DNA of 64,000 bases from Nocardioides luteus (GTDB lineage Bacteria; Actinomycetota; Actinomycetes; Propionibacteriales; Nocardioidaceae), in assembly GCF_000960475.2 (NCBI RefSeq), contig NZ_JZDQ02000017.1, positions 57,486-121,485 of the forward strand, read 5' to 3'. The translations under genes and the position numbers were made by a program. Below, piece after piece: positions 1 through 8,562 of the stretch; positions within the stretch are counted from its first letter, which is position 1, and each line of letters begins with the position of its first letter. The notes beneath the pieces are model-generated. The model was given only the letters and a program-made list of their open reading frames with translations, made no database searches and was not told the origin of the DNA.

Positions 1-189
1 GTGGCGGTCGTCGAGACCGCGGATCCGCAGGATCCGGTCGCGTCCGTCCTTGTTGCCGATCCGCGAGCCGAGCGCGTAGCCGGAGTCGGTCGGGTACGCG
101 ATCAGCTGGTCGTCACGCAGGGCATCGACGACCTGGCTGATCAGACGGGGCTGCGGGTTGTCAGGGTGTACGTCGAGAAATCGGGCCAC
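1..189 (-). CDS. YciO/Sua5/YrdC-family protein (N-terminal part, runs off the window)
   Basis: The first 63 codons are present, starting at GTG 189; the rest lies beyond the left edge. The N-terminus reads ARFLDVHPDNPQPRL and continues with IAYPTDSGYALGSRIGNKD, which matches the start of the YciO family (HPDNPQ box, then the YPTDSGYALG nucleotide-binding segment shared with Sua5/YrdC). Sua5/YrdC proteins make threonylcarbamoyl-AMP for tRNA t6A modification; YciO proteins are homologues whose exact role is less clear. It sits 33 bp downstream of ispH on the same strand but has its own -10 box and no Shine-Dalgarno sequence, suggesting a leaderless start. Confidence 0.85.
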   Translation of the reverse strand, partial: MARFLDVHPDNPQPRLISQVVDALRDDQLIAYPTDSGYALGSRIGNKDGRDRILRIRGLDDRH

Positions 190-195
190 CCCTCG

Positions 196-201
196 ACCCT
201 A
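196..201 (-). promoter_or_regulatory. -10 box of the YciO-like gene (leaderless)
   Basis: TAGGGT lies 6 nt upstream of the GTG start at 189, so transcription would begin at or next to the start codon. No Shine-Dalgarno sequence is visible. Confidence 0.5.
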
Positions 202-222
202 ACGCCCCCGGGCAGGCAGGGA

Positions 223-1221
223 TCAACCCCTTGCCGAAGCCGCCTTCAGATCCTTGCGCAGCTCCTTGGGGAGCGCGAAGATCAGCGACTCCTCGGCGCT
301 CTTGTGCGCCAGGGCGTCGGGGAAGCCTCGCTCCTTGAGGAACTCGACGACACCCTCGACCAGCTTCTCCGGGACGCTGGCTCCGGAGGTGACCGAGACG
401 CTGCGTACGCCATCGAGCCAGGACTCGTCGATCTCGCTGGCGTCGTCGACGCGGTAGGCGGCCTTGGCGCCGGCCTCGAGCGCGACCTCGACCAGACGGA
501 CCGAGTTGGAGGAGTTGCCGGAGCCCACCACGATGACCAGGTCGCTGGCCGCGCCGATCTCCTTAACCGCCAGCTGACGATTCTGGGTGGCGTAGCAGAT
601 GTCGTCGCTGGGCGGGTCGAGCAGCTCGGGGAACTTCTCTCGGAGCGCGGCGACGGTCTCCATGGTCTCGTCGACCGAGAGCGTGGTCTGGGAGAGCCAG
701 ACGACCTTGGAGGGGTCGGGAACCTCGACACCCGGTACGTCATCGGGCCCCTCGACGAGCGTGGTCGCCTCCGGCGCCTCGCCCATGGTGCCCTCGACCT
801 CCTCGTGACCGGCGTGGCCGATCAGCAGGATGCTGTAGCCCTCGCGCGCGAACCGCTTGGCCTCCAGGTGGACCTTGGTGACCAGCGGGCAGGTCGCGTC
901 GATGGTCTTCAGCTCGCGCACGGCGGCGTCGGCGTGGACCGCCGGGGAGACGCCGTGGGCGGAGAAGACGACGGTCGCACCGGAAGGCACCTCGTCGAGC
1001 TCGTTGACGAAGACCGCGCCGCGGTTGCGGAGGTCGTCGACGACGTGCTTGTTGTGCACGATCTCCTTGCGCACGTAGACCGGCGCGCCGTAGAGGTCCA
1101 GCGCCTGCTCCACCGTGATCACGGCCCGGTCCACCCCGGCGCAGTAACCGCGCGGCTCCGCGAGGAGGACAGCCTTCTCGTCGTCGGAGATCAGGCGTGG
1201 GGTGCCGAGGTCGATGCTCAT
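223..1221 (-). CDS. ispH: 4-hydroxy-3-methylbut-2-enyl diphosphate reductase (IspH/LytB)
   Basis: Last step of the MEP isoprenoid pathway: reduces HMBPP to IPP and DMAPP in the cytosol with a [4Fe-4S] cluster. The 332-residue protein has the three cluster cysteines C27 (GYCAGV), C111 (DATCPLV) and C209 (ICYATQNRQ), substrate-binding histidines H56, H89 and H139, and the catalytic glutamate E141 in the HxEVEGTMG segment. Length is normal for the family. Start ATG 1221 is preceded by a -10 box 6 nt away and no Shine-Dalgarno. It is divergent from xseA, as in many actinobacteria, and the shared intergenic region holds an unusual nested inverted repeat. Confidence 0.98.
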   Translation of the reverse strand: MSIDLGTPRLISDDEKAVLLAEPRGYCAGVDRAVITVEQALDLYGAPVYVRKEIVHNKHVVDDLRNRGAVFVNELDEVPSGATVVFSAHGVSPAVHADAAVRELKTIDATCPLVTKVHLEAKRFAREGYSILLIGHAGHEEVEGTMGEAPEATTLVEGPDDVPGVEVPDPSKVVWLSQTTLSVDETMETVAALREKFPELLDPPSDDICYATQNRQLAVKEIGAASDLVIVVGSGNSSNSVRLVEVALEAGAKAAYRVDDASEIDESWLDGVRSVSVTSGASVPEKLVEGVVEFLKERGFPDALAHKSAEESLIFALPKELRKDLKAASARG

Positions 1222-1227
1222 GGGATC

Positions 1228-1233
1228 AGTCTA
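1228..1233 (-). promoter_or_regulatory. -10 box of ispH (leaderless)
   Basis: TAGACT ends 6 nt before the ispH ATG; no Shine-Dalgarno follows, so a leaderless mRNA is predicted. Confidence 0.55.
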
Positions 1234-1250
1234 GAGATCCCTCCTGAAAC

Positions 1251-1350
1251 CCGCCGAGTCGGCGCATCCTGACCGAGTTTCTCGCCGAGTCGGCTCGTCA
1301 TGACGCGCCGACTCGGCGGGGATCTGGGTCAGGATGAGCCGACTCGGCGG
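1251..1350. repeat. Nested inverted repeats built from a CCGAGTCGG unit
   Basis: Four copies of the palindromic core CCGAGTCGG/CCGACTCGG occur at about 1254-1262, 1286-1294, 1308-1316 and 1339-1347. The outer arms (1251-1275 and 1326-1350) are complementary over about 25 bp with one mismatch, and the inner pair forms a second stem. The tract fills the ispH-xseA divergent promoter region and ends just before the xseA -10 box. It could be a regulatory site for both genes or a dispersed palindromic element; the sequence alone does not decide. Confidence 0.8.
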
Positions 1351-1353
1351 CAC

Positions 1354-1359
1354 TAGGGT
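1354..1359 (+). promoter_or_regulatory. -10 box of xseA (leaderless)
   Basis: TAGGGT followed by 7 nt and the ATG at 1367; no Shine-Dalgarno. It directly follows the nested inverted repeat. Confidence 0.55.
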
Positions 1360-1366
1360 TGGCGGC

Positions 1367-2599
1367 ATGGCCCTGGACACCTCCCCCGAGTCGCCCGCTC
1401 CGGTGCGGCAGATCGCGAACGCGATCGGCAACTGGATCGACCGGCTCGGTGCGGTCTGGGTGGAGGGGCAGGTGGCGCAGCTGAGCCGGCGGCCGGGGAT
1501 GCAGACGGTCTTCCTGACCCTGCGCGACTCGGTGGCCGACATCTCGGTGCCGGTGACGTGCACGCGGTTCCTGCTCGACAGCCTCAACCCGCCGCTGGTC
1601 GAGGGCGCCTCGGTGATCATCCACGCCAAGCCGTCCTACTACGCCAACCGCGGCACCCTGTCGCTCCAGGCCCGCGACATCCGGCCGGTCGGGCTCGGCG
1701 AGCTGCTCGCCCGGCTCGAGCAGCGCCGCCAGCTCCTCGCCGCCGAGGGACTCTTCGCGGCCGAGCTCAAGCGGCCGCTCCCCTTCCTGCCGACCAAGGT
1801 CGGGCTGGTCACCGCGGCCAACTCCGCGGCCGAGCGCGACGTGCTCGAGAACGCGCGGCGACGGTGGCCGCAGGTGCAGTTCGAGGTGGCGTACGCCGCG
1901 ATGCAGGGCTCGCGCAGCGCCGCCGACGTCGTCGAGAAGCTGCAGCGGCTCGACCGCGACCCCGAGGTGGACGTCATCGTCGTCGCCCGCGGCGGCGGCT
2001 CCGTCGAGGACCTGCTGCCCTTCTCCGACGAGCACCTGATCCGCGCGGTGCACGCGGCCCGCACCCCGATCGTCTCCGCCATCGGCCACGAGCCCGACTC
2101 ACCGCTGCTGGACCTCGCCGCTGACGTACGTGCCTCGACGCCGACCGACGCCGCCAAGCTCGTCGTACCCGACGTGGTCGAGGAGCAGCGGATCGTCGCG
2201 ACCGGTCGCGACCGCCTCCGCGGCGGGATCGCCGCGCTGATCCACCGCGAGCAGACGCTCCTGGACGCCCTGCGCTCGCGTCCGGTGCTGGCCGACCCAC
2301 GCTCGCTGATCGACGCCCGGCGCGACGAGGTCACCTCGCTGCGCGACCGTGCCCGCCGCACCGTCGGGCACGCCCTCGACCGGGCCGCCGACGACATCGG
2401 CCACCACCGCGCCCGCGCCCGCGCCCTCTCGCCTCTGGAGACGCTGAGGCGGGGGTACGCCGTCGCCCAGGATGCCGACGGACACGTACTCACCAGCGTC
2501 GCCGACACCGCCGAGGGCGCCGCCGTCAGCATCCGCCTCGCCGACGGCCGCCTGGCCGCCACCATCACCTCGACCGAGAAGGACCCAACCGATGACTGA
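1367..2599 (+). CDS. xseA: Exodeoxyribonuclease VII large subunit
   Basis: 410 residues. Catalytic subunit of ExoVII, which degrades single-stranded DNA from both ends into short oligonucleotides in mismatch and damage repair. An N-terminal OB-fold (about 15-110, with [12 protein letters not shown]) is followed by the catalytic domain with the conserved [13 protein letters not shown] and [17 protein letters not shown] stretches, and a helical C-terminus ending [13 protein letters not shown] 1367 is chosen because homologues start here and a -10 box sits 7 nt upstream; an in-frame upstream start at 1334 would add 11 residues encoded by the repeat. The stop overlaps the xseB start by 8 nt, so the two subunits are translationally coupled. 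Confidence 0.97.
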   Translation: MALDTSPESPAPVRQIANAIGNWIDRLGAVWVEGQVAQLSRRPGMQTVFLTLRDSVADISVPVTCTRFLLDSLNPPLVEGASVIIHAKPSYYANRGTLSLQARDIRPVGLGELLARLEQRRQLLAAEGLFAAELKRPLPFLPTKVGLVTAANSAAERDVLENARRRWPQVQFEVAYAAMQGSRSAADVVEKLQRLDRDPEVDVIVVARGGGSVEDLLPFSDEHLIRAVHAARTPIVSAIGHEPDSPLLDLAADVRASTPTDAAKLVVPDVVEEQRIVATGRDRLRGGIAALIHREQTLLDALRSRPVLADPRSLIDARRDEVTSLRDRARRTVGHALDRAADDIGHHRARARALSPLETLRRGYAVAQDADGHVLTSVADTAEGAAVSIRLADGRLAATITSTEKDPTDD

Positions 2600-2798
2600 C
2601 CGCGACACCGACAAGGACCTGTCCTACGAGCAGGCGCGCGAGGAGCTGGTCGAGGTCGTCCGCAAGCTCGAGGCCGGCGGCATCACCCTCGAGGAGTCCC
2701 TGGCCCTGTGGGAGCGCGGCGAGAAGCTCGCCACCCTGTGCCAGGAGTGGCTCGACGGCGCCCGCAAGAAGATCGACGCCGCCATCGCCGACGACTGA
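2592..2798 (+). CDS. xseB: Exodeoxyribonuclease VII small subunit
   Basis: 68-residue helical protein, the usual XseB length, with the conserved [18 protein letters not shown] and [14 protein letters not shown] stretches. XseB binds the coiled-coil region of XseA and is needed for assembly of the active multimer. ATG 2592 overlaps the end of xseA by 8 nt, consistent with coupled translation. Directly after the stop codon begins a tract of 21-nt tandem repeats. Confidence 0.97.
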   Translation: MTDRDTDKDLSYEQAREELVEVVRKLEAGGITLEESLALWERGEKLATLCQEWLDGARKKIDAAIADD

Positions 2799-2800
2799 CC

Positions 2801-3037
2801 GCCGAGCCGTCAGCTGCGTCGGCCGAGCCGTCGCGTACGTCAGCCGAGCCGTCGCCCCGGCCGGTCGAGCCGTCGCGTACGTCGGCCGAGGCGTCACCCC
2901 GTCGGTCGAGGCGTCGCGTACGTCGGTCGAGGCGTCACTCTCGCTGGCCGAGTTGTCACGAGGGTGCCACCTCGCCCGACCTACCTGACGTCTCGCCCGA
3001 CCTACCTGACGCCTCGCCCGACGGGGGTGACTTCTCG
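2801..3037. repeat. Two families of 21-nt imperfect tandem repeats
   Basis: Eight units of the form GYCGAGSCGTCGCGTACGTC begin at 2801, 2822, 2843, 2864, 2885, 2905, 2926 and 2947, with 20-23 nt period. They are followed by units beginning CTCGCCCGACCTACCTGACG at 2971, 2992 and 3013 and a decayed one at 3034. The tract fills the convergent gap between xseB and the DUF4245 gene and runs up to the latter's stop codon. The period is a multiple of 3 and two helical turns. No gene is apparent in it. Confidence 0.85.
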
Positions 3038-3670
3038 CTACTTCAGCGGCTCGGTGGTGAGGAGCGCGAGGTAGTCGCGGACGTCGCCGTCCTTGGGACC
3101 CCAGAGCATGAGGGTCTGGCCGTCGACCTCGGTGGAGTAGCCGGTGTCGCCGTCGGAGTCGGACCACTCGGTCCAGGTGGTGGCGACATCGGTCGGGATG
3201 TCGACCTGGTCGCCCTTCTTGGCCTGGGGGTCGACGTTCTTCTGGGCCAGCGCCTGCGCGGAGCGGGTGGAGAACTCCAGGCCGACGTAGGAGGTCTCGC
3301 CCTTGACGAACGACATGGTCCAGGCCGGCTCCTCACCGCCCTTGTAGGAGGGGTCGGTGTTGGCGTACCAGCCCGAGGGCAGCTCGCGGGGGTAGACGAC
3401 GTCGAGATCGGCGACCTGGGCGCTGCGTACGGCCTCGGCCCAGTCGGCCTTGTAGGTCTGGTTGGCACCGCTGACCTCGCGCTCGAGGTTGCCGCGCCAC
3501 TGCACGACGAGCACGATCGGGACGACCAGGACGAGCAGGAAGATCATCGATCCGATGAGAGCACCGAACGTACGCGGATAGCTGCGCGCCGGGGTCTCCG
3601 GCTGCTCGCTCGTCGACTCACTCGACGGCTGGGCCGGCTGCTGCTGATCGGTCTCGCTCACGTCCTCCAT
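3038..3670 (-). CDS. DUF4245 family membrane-anchored protein
   Basis: 210 residues. A hydrophilic Q/P/S/E-rich N-terminus (1-33) is followed by one membrane segment (about 35-57, FGALIGSMIFLLVLVVPIVLVV) and a likely extracytoplasmic domain containing YPRELPSGWYANT, EPAWTMSFV and YVGLEFS, which are typical of the actinobacterial DUF4245 family. Function unknown. In many actinobacteria this family sits beside xseAB and glpX, as here. ATG 3670 is used; GTG 3661 is an alternative start in the same frame. Confidence 0.8.
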   Translation of the reverse strand: MEDVSETDQQQPAQPSSESTSEQPETPARSYPRTFGALIGSMIFLLVLVVPIVLVVQWRGNLEREVSGANQTYKADWAEAVRSAQVADLDVVYPRELPSGWYANTDPSYKGGEEPAWTMSFVKGETSYVGLEFSTRSAQALAQKNVDPQAKKGDQVDIPTDVATTWTEWSDSDGDTGYSTEVDGQTLMLWGPKDGDVRDYLALLTTEPLK

Positions 3671-3700
3671 GGTCCCACTCGGGCGATGTTCGCTCGAATC

Positions 3701-3726
3701 GTGGTCTCGACAAGCTCGAGCACCGG
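3701..3726. repeat. Short palindromic intergenic repeat
   Basis: GTGGTCTCGACAAGCTCGAG followed by CACCGG is an imperfect dyad (GGTCTCGA / TCGAGCACC). The GTCTCGACAAGCTCGA style of repeat is, from memory, frequent between genes in Nocardioides-type genomes; copy number here cannot be tested from one window. Confidence 0.4.
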
Positions 3727-3779
3727 GGCCACGTGTTCCGCAGATGAGGAGACTTTCCGCGCAATCGCTCCGCAGATGC

Positions 3780-3785
3780 GATACT
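3780..3785 (+). promoter_or_regulatory. -10 box of the molybdate operon (leaderless)
   Basis: GATACT, then 6 nt and the GTG start at 3792. No Shine-Dalgarno precedes the GTG. Confidence 0.45.
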
Positions 3786-3791
3786 CCTCCG

Positions 3792-4181
3792 GTGACCTCG
3801 TACCGTATCGCCGAAGCCGCCGAGCTCCTCGGCGTCAGCGACGACACCGTGCGCCGCTGGGTCGACGCGGGGCGGATCGAGGCGAGCACCGAGAACGGCC
3901 GTGCGGTCATCGACGGCATCGTCCTGGCCGCCCTGGCCTCGGAGCTGGCCGACGCCCCCAACCCGGACCGGACGAAGGCGGTCAGCGCCCGCAACCGGAT
4001 GCTCGGGATCGTCACCAAGACCACCCTGGACACCGTGATGGCCCAGGTGGAGATGGTCTGCGGCCCCTATCGGATCGTCTCGCTGATGAGTGCCGAGGCT
4101 GCCGTCGAGCTCGGGCTCGAGCCCGGCGTCAGTGCCGTGGCGTCGATCAAGTCAACCAACGTCGTAGTGGAGCGCCCATGA
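3792..4181 (+). CDS. HTH-TOBE molybdate-binding regulator or molbindin-like protein
   Basis: 129 residues. N-terminal MerR/excisionase-type helix-turn-helix (YRIAEAAELLGVSDDTVRRWVDAGRI, about 3-28) joined to a C-terminal Mop/TOBE domain (about 58-127: SARNRMLGIVTKTTLDTVMAQ, then VSLMSAEAAVELGL and SAVASIKSTNVVVE), the fold that binds oxyanions such as molybdate. It is the first gene of a mod operon and its stop overlaps the modA ATG (ATGA). A role as molybdate-responsive regulator or intracellular molybdate sink is inferred. GTG 3792 is preferred because the HTH begins immediately and a -10 box is 6 nt upstream. Confidence 0.85.
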   Translation: MTSYRIAEAAELLGVSDDTVRRWVDAGRIEASTENGRAVIDGIVLAALASELADAPNPDRTKAVSARNRMLGIVTKTTLDTVMAQVEMVCGPYRIVSLMSAEAAVELGLEPGVSAVASIKSTNVVVERP

Positions 4182-4933
4182 TCACGAGGACCAGTATCTC
4201 CGCCGTCGTCGCCGTGACCGCCCTGCTCGCGCTCGCCGGATGCGGGAGCTCGAGCGAGGGGACGGAGAAGCGGGAGCTGACCGTCTTCGCGGCCGCCTCG
4301 CTGACCGACACGTTCACGGAGCTGGCCGAGCAGTTCGAGAAGGAACATCCCGGCGTGAAGGTGACGACCAGCTTCGGCGGCTCCTCGGACCTGGTCGCCC
4401 AGATCGAGGACGGCGCCCCGGCGGACGTCTTCGCCTCGGCCGACACCAAGAACATGGACAAGCTCGGCGACCTGGCCACCGACCCTCAGGACTTCGCCTC
4501 CAACACGCTCGAGATCGCCACACCTCCAGGCAACCCGGCCGAGATCGGCGGCTTCCAGGATCTGGCCAAGGCCGGCACCAAGGTCGTCGTCTGCGCGGCC
4601 GAGGTCCCCTGCGGCAGCGCGACCGCCGAGATGGAGAAGAAGACCGGCGTCGACATCGAGCCGGTCAGCGAGGAGCAGTCGGTCAGCGACGTACTCGCCA
4701 AGGTCACCTCCGGTGACGCCGACGCCGGGCTCGTGTACGTCACCGACGTGACCGCCGCCGGCGGCACCGTGACGGGCGTCGAGTTCGCGGAGTCCGACGA
4801 GGTCGTGAACACCTACCCGATCAGCGCCCTCGACGGCGCCGACGACGCCGACCTCGCCCAGGAGTTCGTCGACCTGGTGCGCAGCGAGTCCGGGCAGAAG
4901 GTGCTCAGCGATGCCGGCTTCGGCCAGCCCTGA
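4178..4933 (+). CDS. modA: Molybdate ABC transporter substrate-binding lipoprotein
   Basis: 251 residues. Lipoprotein signal with lipobox LALAGC, lipidated Cys22. The mature part opens with [20 protein letters not shown], the classic ModA start whose serines contact the oxyanion, followed by [25 protein letters not shown]. It captures molybdate (possibly tungstate) outside the membrane and delivers it to ModB. Start ATG overlaps the previous stop by 4 nt; the end overlaps modB by 23 nt. Confidence 0.95.
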   Translation: MITRTSISAVVAVTALLALAGCGSSSEGTEKRELTVFAAASLTDTFTELAEQFEKEHPGVKVTTSFGGSSDLVAQIEDGAPADVFASADTKNMDKLGDLATDPQDFASNTLEIATPPGNPAEIGGFQDLAKAGTKVVVCAAEVPCGSATAEMEKKTGVDIEPVSEEQSVSDVLAKVTSGDADAGLVYVTDVTAAGGTVTGVEFAESDEVVNTYPISALDGADDADLAQEFVDLVRSESGQKVLSDAGFGQP

Positions 4934-5753
4934 TCTTCTCGGGAGGTCCGGACGGACGGACCGGCAGCGGGGGGCCGGTCCGTCCGTCGGGATGCCACGC
5001 TGGTTGTGGCTCCCGGCGGGCCTGGCGGCGGCGTTCATCATCGTCCCGCTCGCCGCGATCATCCTCCGCGTCGACCTGGCGAGCTTCCCGGCGCTGATCA
5101 CCTCGCCCTCCGCGCTGGAGGCGCTCTGGCTCAGTCTGCGCACCGCCGGGGCCAGCACACTGCTGTGCATCGTCCTCGGCGTACCTCTCTCCACCGTCCT
5201 GGCCCGCACCGGCTTCCGCGGCCAGGGACTGGTGCGCTCGCTGGTGCTCCTCCCGCTCGTGCTGCCGCCGGTGGTCAGCGGCCTGGCGCTGCTCTACACG
5301 TTCGGCCGCCGCGGGCTGCTGGGGCAGTCGCTGGACCTGGTCGGCATCCAGATCCCGTTCACCACCCTCGCCGTGGTCATGGCGCAGACGTTCGTGGCGC
5401 TGCCGTTCCTGGTGATCAGCCTCGAGGGTGCGCTGCGCACCAGCGGCACGCGCTACGAGGCGGTCGCGGCCACGCTCGGCGCCCGCCCGACCACCGTCTA
5501 CCGCCGCGTCACCCTCCCCCTCGTGGCGCCCGGCCTGCTCTCCGGCTCCGTCCTCGCCTTCGCCCGCTGCCTGGGCGAGTTCGGCGCCACGATCACCTTC
5601 GCCGGCAACCTCCCCGGCGTCACCAGCACGATGCCGCTGCAGGTCTACCTGCTCCGCGTCGACGACCCCGACGCGGCGGTCGCGCTCTCGCTGGTGCTGG
5701 TGGTCGTCGCGGTCGCCGTGATCGGCTTCGCCCGGCACGGGAGGGCCCTATGA
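4911..5753 (+). CDS. modB: Molybdate ABC transporter permease
   Basis: 280 residues with about five to six membrane segments. The EAA-type coupling loop is visible at about 182-210 ([21 protein letters not shown]), which contacts the ATPase. It forms the membrane channel of the molybdate importer. Start ATG 4911 lies inside modA; ATG 4992 ([11 protein letters not shown]), just before the first membrane helix, is an equally plausible start and would remove a 27-residue hydrophilic leader. The stop overlaps the modC start as ATGA. Confidence 0.95.
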   Translation: MPASASPDLLGRSGRTDRQRGAGPSVGMPRWLWLPAGLAAAFIIVPLAAIILRVDLASFPALITSPSALEALWLSLRTAGASTLLCIVLGVPLSTVLARTGFRGQGLVRSLVLLPLVLPPVVSGLALLYTFGRRGLLGQSLDLVGIQIPFTTLAVVMAQTFVALPFLVISLEGALRTSGTRYEAVAATLGARPTTVYRRVTLPLVAPGLLSGSVLAFARCLGEFGATITFAGNLPGVTSTMPLQVYLLRVDDPDAAVALSLVLVVVAVAVIGFARHGRAL

Positions 5754-6448
5754 GCTCGCTCCACGTCCGCGCGGTGATCGCCCAGCGCGGCATCGACGTC
5801 ACCCTCGACGTGGCCGCCGGCGAGACCGTCGCGCTCACCGGCCCCAACGGCGCCGGCAAGTCGAGCATCCTCGGCGTGATCGCCGGCCTCCTTCGCCCCG
5901 ACGAAGGAGAGGTACGCCTCGGCGACCGCATCGTCGACACCACTCCCCCGCACGCCCGCGGGGTCGCTCTCCTCGCCCAGGACCCGCTCCTCTTCCCGCA
6001 CCTGTCGGTGCTCGCCAACGTCGCCTTCCCTCCGCGGGCGAGAGGCGTACGCCGCCACCAGGCCAACGAGCTCGCCCTCCGCCACCTCACCGAGGTCGGC
6101 GCCGAGACGCTCGCCGGGCGCAAGCCGTCCCACATCTCCGGCGGCCAGGCCCAGCGGGTGGCGGTGGCCCGGGCACTCGCCGCCGACCCCGAGCTGCTCC
6201 TGCTCGACGAGCCGATGGCCTCGCTCGACGTCGACGTACGCCCCGCCCTGCGGCAGACGCTGCGCACCGCCCTCGAGGACAGGACCGCCATCATCGTCAC
6301 CCACGACGCCGCCGACGCCCGCGCGCTCGCCGATCGGGTGGTGGTGATCGAGCACGGTCACGTCGTCGAGGACGGCCCGACCGAACGGGTGCTGAACGAA
6401 CCGCAAACACCGTTCGCCGTCAGGCTCGTCTCTGGATCGATCAAGTGA
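5750..6448 (+). CDS. modC: Molybdate ABC transporter ATP-binding protein, short form without TOBE
   Basis: 232 residues. Walker [10 protein letters not shown] (31-39), Q-loop near Q77, signature [10 protein letters not shown] (129-138), Walker B LLLLDEP (149-155), H-loop H185. It powers ModB. Typical ModC is about 350 residues because a C-terminal TOBE domain follows the ATPase; here the protein ends soon after the H-loop region ([17 protein letters not shown]) with no TOBE. The only TOBE domain of the operon is in the first gene, so sensing and hydrolysis are on separate chains. Confidence 0.93.
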   Translation: MSSLHVRAVIAQRGIDVTLDVAAGETVALTGPNGAGKSSILGVIAGLLRPDEGEVRLGDRIVDTTPPHARGVALLAQDPLLFPHLSVLANVAFPPRARGVRRHQANELALRHLTEVGAETLAGRKPSHISGGQAQRVAVARALAADPELLLLDEPMASLDVDVRPALRQTLRTALEDRTAIIVTHDAADARALADRVVVIEHGHVVEDGPTERVLNEPQTPFAVRLVSGSIK

Positions 6449-6478
6449 CGCGGCGGGCGCTACCCCGCGCCCGGCCGA

Positions 6479-6484
6479 TAGATT
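6479..6484 (+). promoter_or_regulatory. -10 box of glpX (leaderless)
   Basis: TAGATT, then 7 nt and the ATG at 6492; no Shine-Dalgarno. Confidence 0.6.
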
Positions 6485-6491
6485 GAACCCT

Positions 6492-7511
6492 ATGAACGAC
6501 ACCCAGCCGCTCGGCGTCGCCCCCACCGCCCCTGACCGCAACCTGGCCCTGGAGCTGGTGCGCGTGACCGAGGCAGCAGCGATGGCCGCCGCCCGCTGGG
6601 TCGGCCGTGGCGACAAGAACGGCGCCGACGGTGTCGCGGTCAACGCGATGCGCACGATGATCTCCACGGTCGCCATGAACGGCACCGTCGTGATCGGCGA
6701 GGGCGAGAAGGACAACGCCCCGATGCTCTTCAACGGCGAGCAGGTCGGCGACGGCACCGGACCCGAGTGCGACGTCGCGGTCGACCCGATCGACGGCACC
6801 ACCCTGACCGCCAAGGGCATGAGCAACGCCGTCGCGGTGATGGCGGTCGCCCCGCGCGGCAGCATGTACGACCCCAGCGCCGTCTTCTACATGGAGAAGC
6901 TGGTCACCGGCCCGGAGGCCGCCGACGTCGTCGACATCCGTCTGCCGGTCGCCGAGAACATCGCCGCCGTGGCCAAGGCGAAGGCCACCACGACCTCCGA
7001 CATCACCGTGATCGTGCTCGACCGCCCGCGCCACGACAAGCTGGTCGAGGAGATCCGCGAGACCGGCGCCCGGATCAAGTTCATCGTCGACGGTGACGTC
7101 GCCGGCGCGATCTCGGCCGCGCGTGCCGGCTCCGGCGCCGACCTGCTGATGGGCATCGGCGGCACCCCGGAGGGCATCGTCGCCGCCTGCGCGATGAAGG
7201 CCCTGGGCGGCACCATCCAGGGCCGGCTGTGGCCCAAGGACGACGAGGAGCGCCAGCGCGCCCTCGACGCCGGCCACAACCTCGACCCCGACTTCGTGCT
7301 CCACACCAACGACCTGGTCACCGGCGACGACTGCTTCTTCGTCGCCACCGGCATCACGGACGGTGACCTGATGCGGGGCGTGCAGTACCTCCCCCACGGC
7401 GCCGTCGTCACCGACTCGCTGGTCATGCGCAGCCGCTCGGGCACGATCCGCAAGGTCACCTCCGAGCACCAGCTCGCCAAGCTCAAGGCCTACAGCGCGA
7501 TCGACTTCTGA
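6492..7511 (+). CDS. glpX: Class II fructose-1,6-bisphosphatase
   Basis: 339 residues. Gluconeogenic removal of the 1-phosphate of fructose-1,6-bisphosphate; in actinobacteria GlpX is usually the only such enzyme. Metal and phosphate sites are visible: [11 protein letters not shown] (70-79), DPIDGTT (98-104), and GIGGTPEGI further on. Mg/Mn dependent and cytosolic. ATG 6492 is chosen over the in-frame TTG at 6483 because the -10 box overlaps that TTG. Followed by a strong hairpin. Confidence 0.97.
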   Translation: MNDTQPLGVAPTAPDRNLALELVRVTEAAAMAAARWVGRGDKNGADGVAVNAMRTMISTVAMNGTVVIGEGEKDNAPMLFNGEQVGDGTGPECDVAVDPIDGTTLTAKGMSNAVAVMAVAPRGSMYDPSAVFYMEKLVTGPEAADVVDIRLPVAENIAAVAKAKATTTSDITVIVLDRPRHDKLVEEIRETGARIKFIVDGDVAGAISAARAGSGADLLMGIGGTPEGIVAACAMKALGGTIQGRLWPKDDEERQRALDAGHNLDPDFVLHTNDLVTGDDCFFVATGITDGDLMRGVQYLPHGAVVTDSLVMRSRSGTIRKVTSEHQLAKLKAYSAIDF

Positions 7512-7515
7512 GCCG

Positions 7516-7544
7516 GTGACCCCGCGACGACGTCGCCGGGTCAC
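7516..7544 (+). terminator. Stem-loop after glpX
   Basis: GTGACCCCGCGAC and GTCGCCGGGTCAC pair over 13 bp with one mismatch around a 3-nt loop, starting 4 nt after the glpX stop. No T-run follows, so it is a terminator candidate or an mRNA 3-prime stabiliser. Confidence 0.6.
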
Positions 7545-7545
7545 A

Positions 7546-7792
7546 GCGCGAAGAGATCGAGCGAGCGCAGCGGGTGAGCTTGCGAACCCGCGAAGCGGGT
7601 CGAGATCTACGCGTCCCGAAGCATTGCGCCGGACCAGATGCGCGGCAAGGACCTCCCGGTCCTTGCGGCGCTTCTCGTTGCGCTCGTAGTCCTCCCGAGC
7701 GACCGCCCGCGGTGCCGTTTTGTTGCTATCTTGTGGTGCGACACGAGCATTGATGAGCGTCTCAGGTGTATGTCGTTCCGGGAGGCATCGAC
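7546..7792. other. Intergenic region with repeat-like sequence and the promoter of the next operon
   Basis: A short hairpin (ACCCGC GAA GCGGGT) lies near 7577-7591 inside a GCGAGCGCAGCGGG-rich stretch resembling a dispersed repeat. A -10-like TATCTT at 7727-7732 would start transcription about 54 nt before the GTG of the next gene. A run of charged codons on the minus strand (about 7610-7730) has no in-frame start codon. Confidence 0.4.
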
Positions 7793-8260
7793 GTGACGGA
7801 CCCATTCTTCGCTGCGCTGCGGGCACGCCGCCCGGACGTCGACCTCGTGATCCTGCCGCCGGCGGACCCTCCCGAGCCCTCCCCCGAGGCGACGGCTGAC
7901 GAGCTGAGCCGGTCGGCGGAAGCGGTGGACGCGACCGTCGCAGCCATCGCCGCCCGCCTCCCGGAGCCGACCGGAGACGGCCCCAGGTGGGAGACGTACG
8001 ACCACGACAACGTACGCCGCTGGGCCCAGCTCGAGGCGCGCACGACCGACGGCGGCACGACCCTGGAGGGCCTCGACCAGGCGTTCCGGGACGCGAGGTG
8101 GCGCTCCAGCCTCGCGGTGAAGGCGTTCCACCGATGGACCGCTTCGCAGCCCGAGGTCCAGATCGTCGGCACCTGGTCCGCGAGCCATCACGCTCTCGTG
8201 GTGACCGTGACCGGCCGGGTCCTCCATCCCGCGCCGGGCGCGCGGGAGGTGTTGACATGA
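7793..8260 (+). CDS. Unknown protein, first gene of the WXG-like/DUF1023 operon
   Basis: 155 residues, no signal peptide or membrane segment. An acidic, Pro-rich early part (VILPPADPPEPSPE) leads into a predicted helix (TADELSRSAEAVDATVAAIAARL), then WETYDHDNVRRWAQLEART and a C-terminal beta-rich part (VQIVGTWSASHHALVVTVTG). I do not recognise the family. GTG 7793 is chosen because GGGAGG sits 7 nt upstream; the reading frame is open further upstream. The stop overlaps the next ATG (ATGA), so it is coupled to the small helical protein. An adaptor or chaperone role for its partners is only a guess from context. Confidence 0.7.
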   Translation: MTDPFFAALRARRPDVDLVILPPADPPEPSPEATADELSRSAEAVDATVAAIAARLPEPTGDGPRWETYDHDNVRRWAQLEARTTDGGTTLEGLDQAFRDARWRSSLAVKAFHRWTASQPEVQIVGTWSASHHALVVTVTGRVLHPAPGAREVLT

Positions 8261-8562
8261 CGCTGCACGTCGAACCGGCCAAGGTCCGGTCCACGGCCGC
8301 CGCCTGGGACACGGAGAACCTCCATCTCACCGCCGCGGCGAAGCAGATCAAGGCGGTCGGCACCGGTGGCTTCACGCCGACCGTGGCGAGTCTGGTCGGA
8401 CGGTTCGTCGAGGCGTGGGAGGCGATCGCCACCAGGTCCGCGAGCGCCTCCGAGTCCCAGGCCGACGGGCTGCGGAGCACGGCGATCGACATCCTCCAGA
8501 CCGACGCGAAGACCGACATCAACGCATCCTTGGCGCTGAGCAGCATCAAGGAGATCCGGTGA
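8257..8562 (+). CDS. Small WXG100/EspC-like helical protein
   Basis: 101 residues, nearly all helix: an N-terminal helix (PAKVRSTAAAWDTENLHLTAAAKQI), a short Gly-rich turn (VGTGGFTPTV) and a second helix (FVEAWEAIATRSASASESQADGL). Size, two-helix layout and position in front of a DUF1023 hydrolase resemble WXG100 or EspC-like type VII secretion proteins, but the exact W-x-G turn is absent. Good Shine-Dalgarno GGGAGG 8 nt upstream. Overlaps both neighbours by 4 nt (ATGA before, GTGA after). Family assignment is inference. Confidence 0.7.
   Translation: MTLHVEPAKVRSTAAAWDTENLHLTAAAKQIKAVGTGGFTPTVASLVGRFVEAWEAIATRSASASESQADGLRSTAIDILQTDAKTDINASLALSSIKEIR

Noticed and set aside
1..1272. Long open frame on the plus strand
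   Set aside because: It is antisense to ispH and the YciO-like gene; protein text is low-complexity Asp/Leu/Val/Arg and typical of shadows in GC-rich DNA.
7610..7735. Charged minus-strand peptide REDYERNEKRRKDREVLAAH
   Set aside because: Looks coding-like but has no in-frame start codon and merges with antisense of glpX; perhaps a remnant, not callable.
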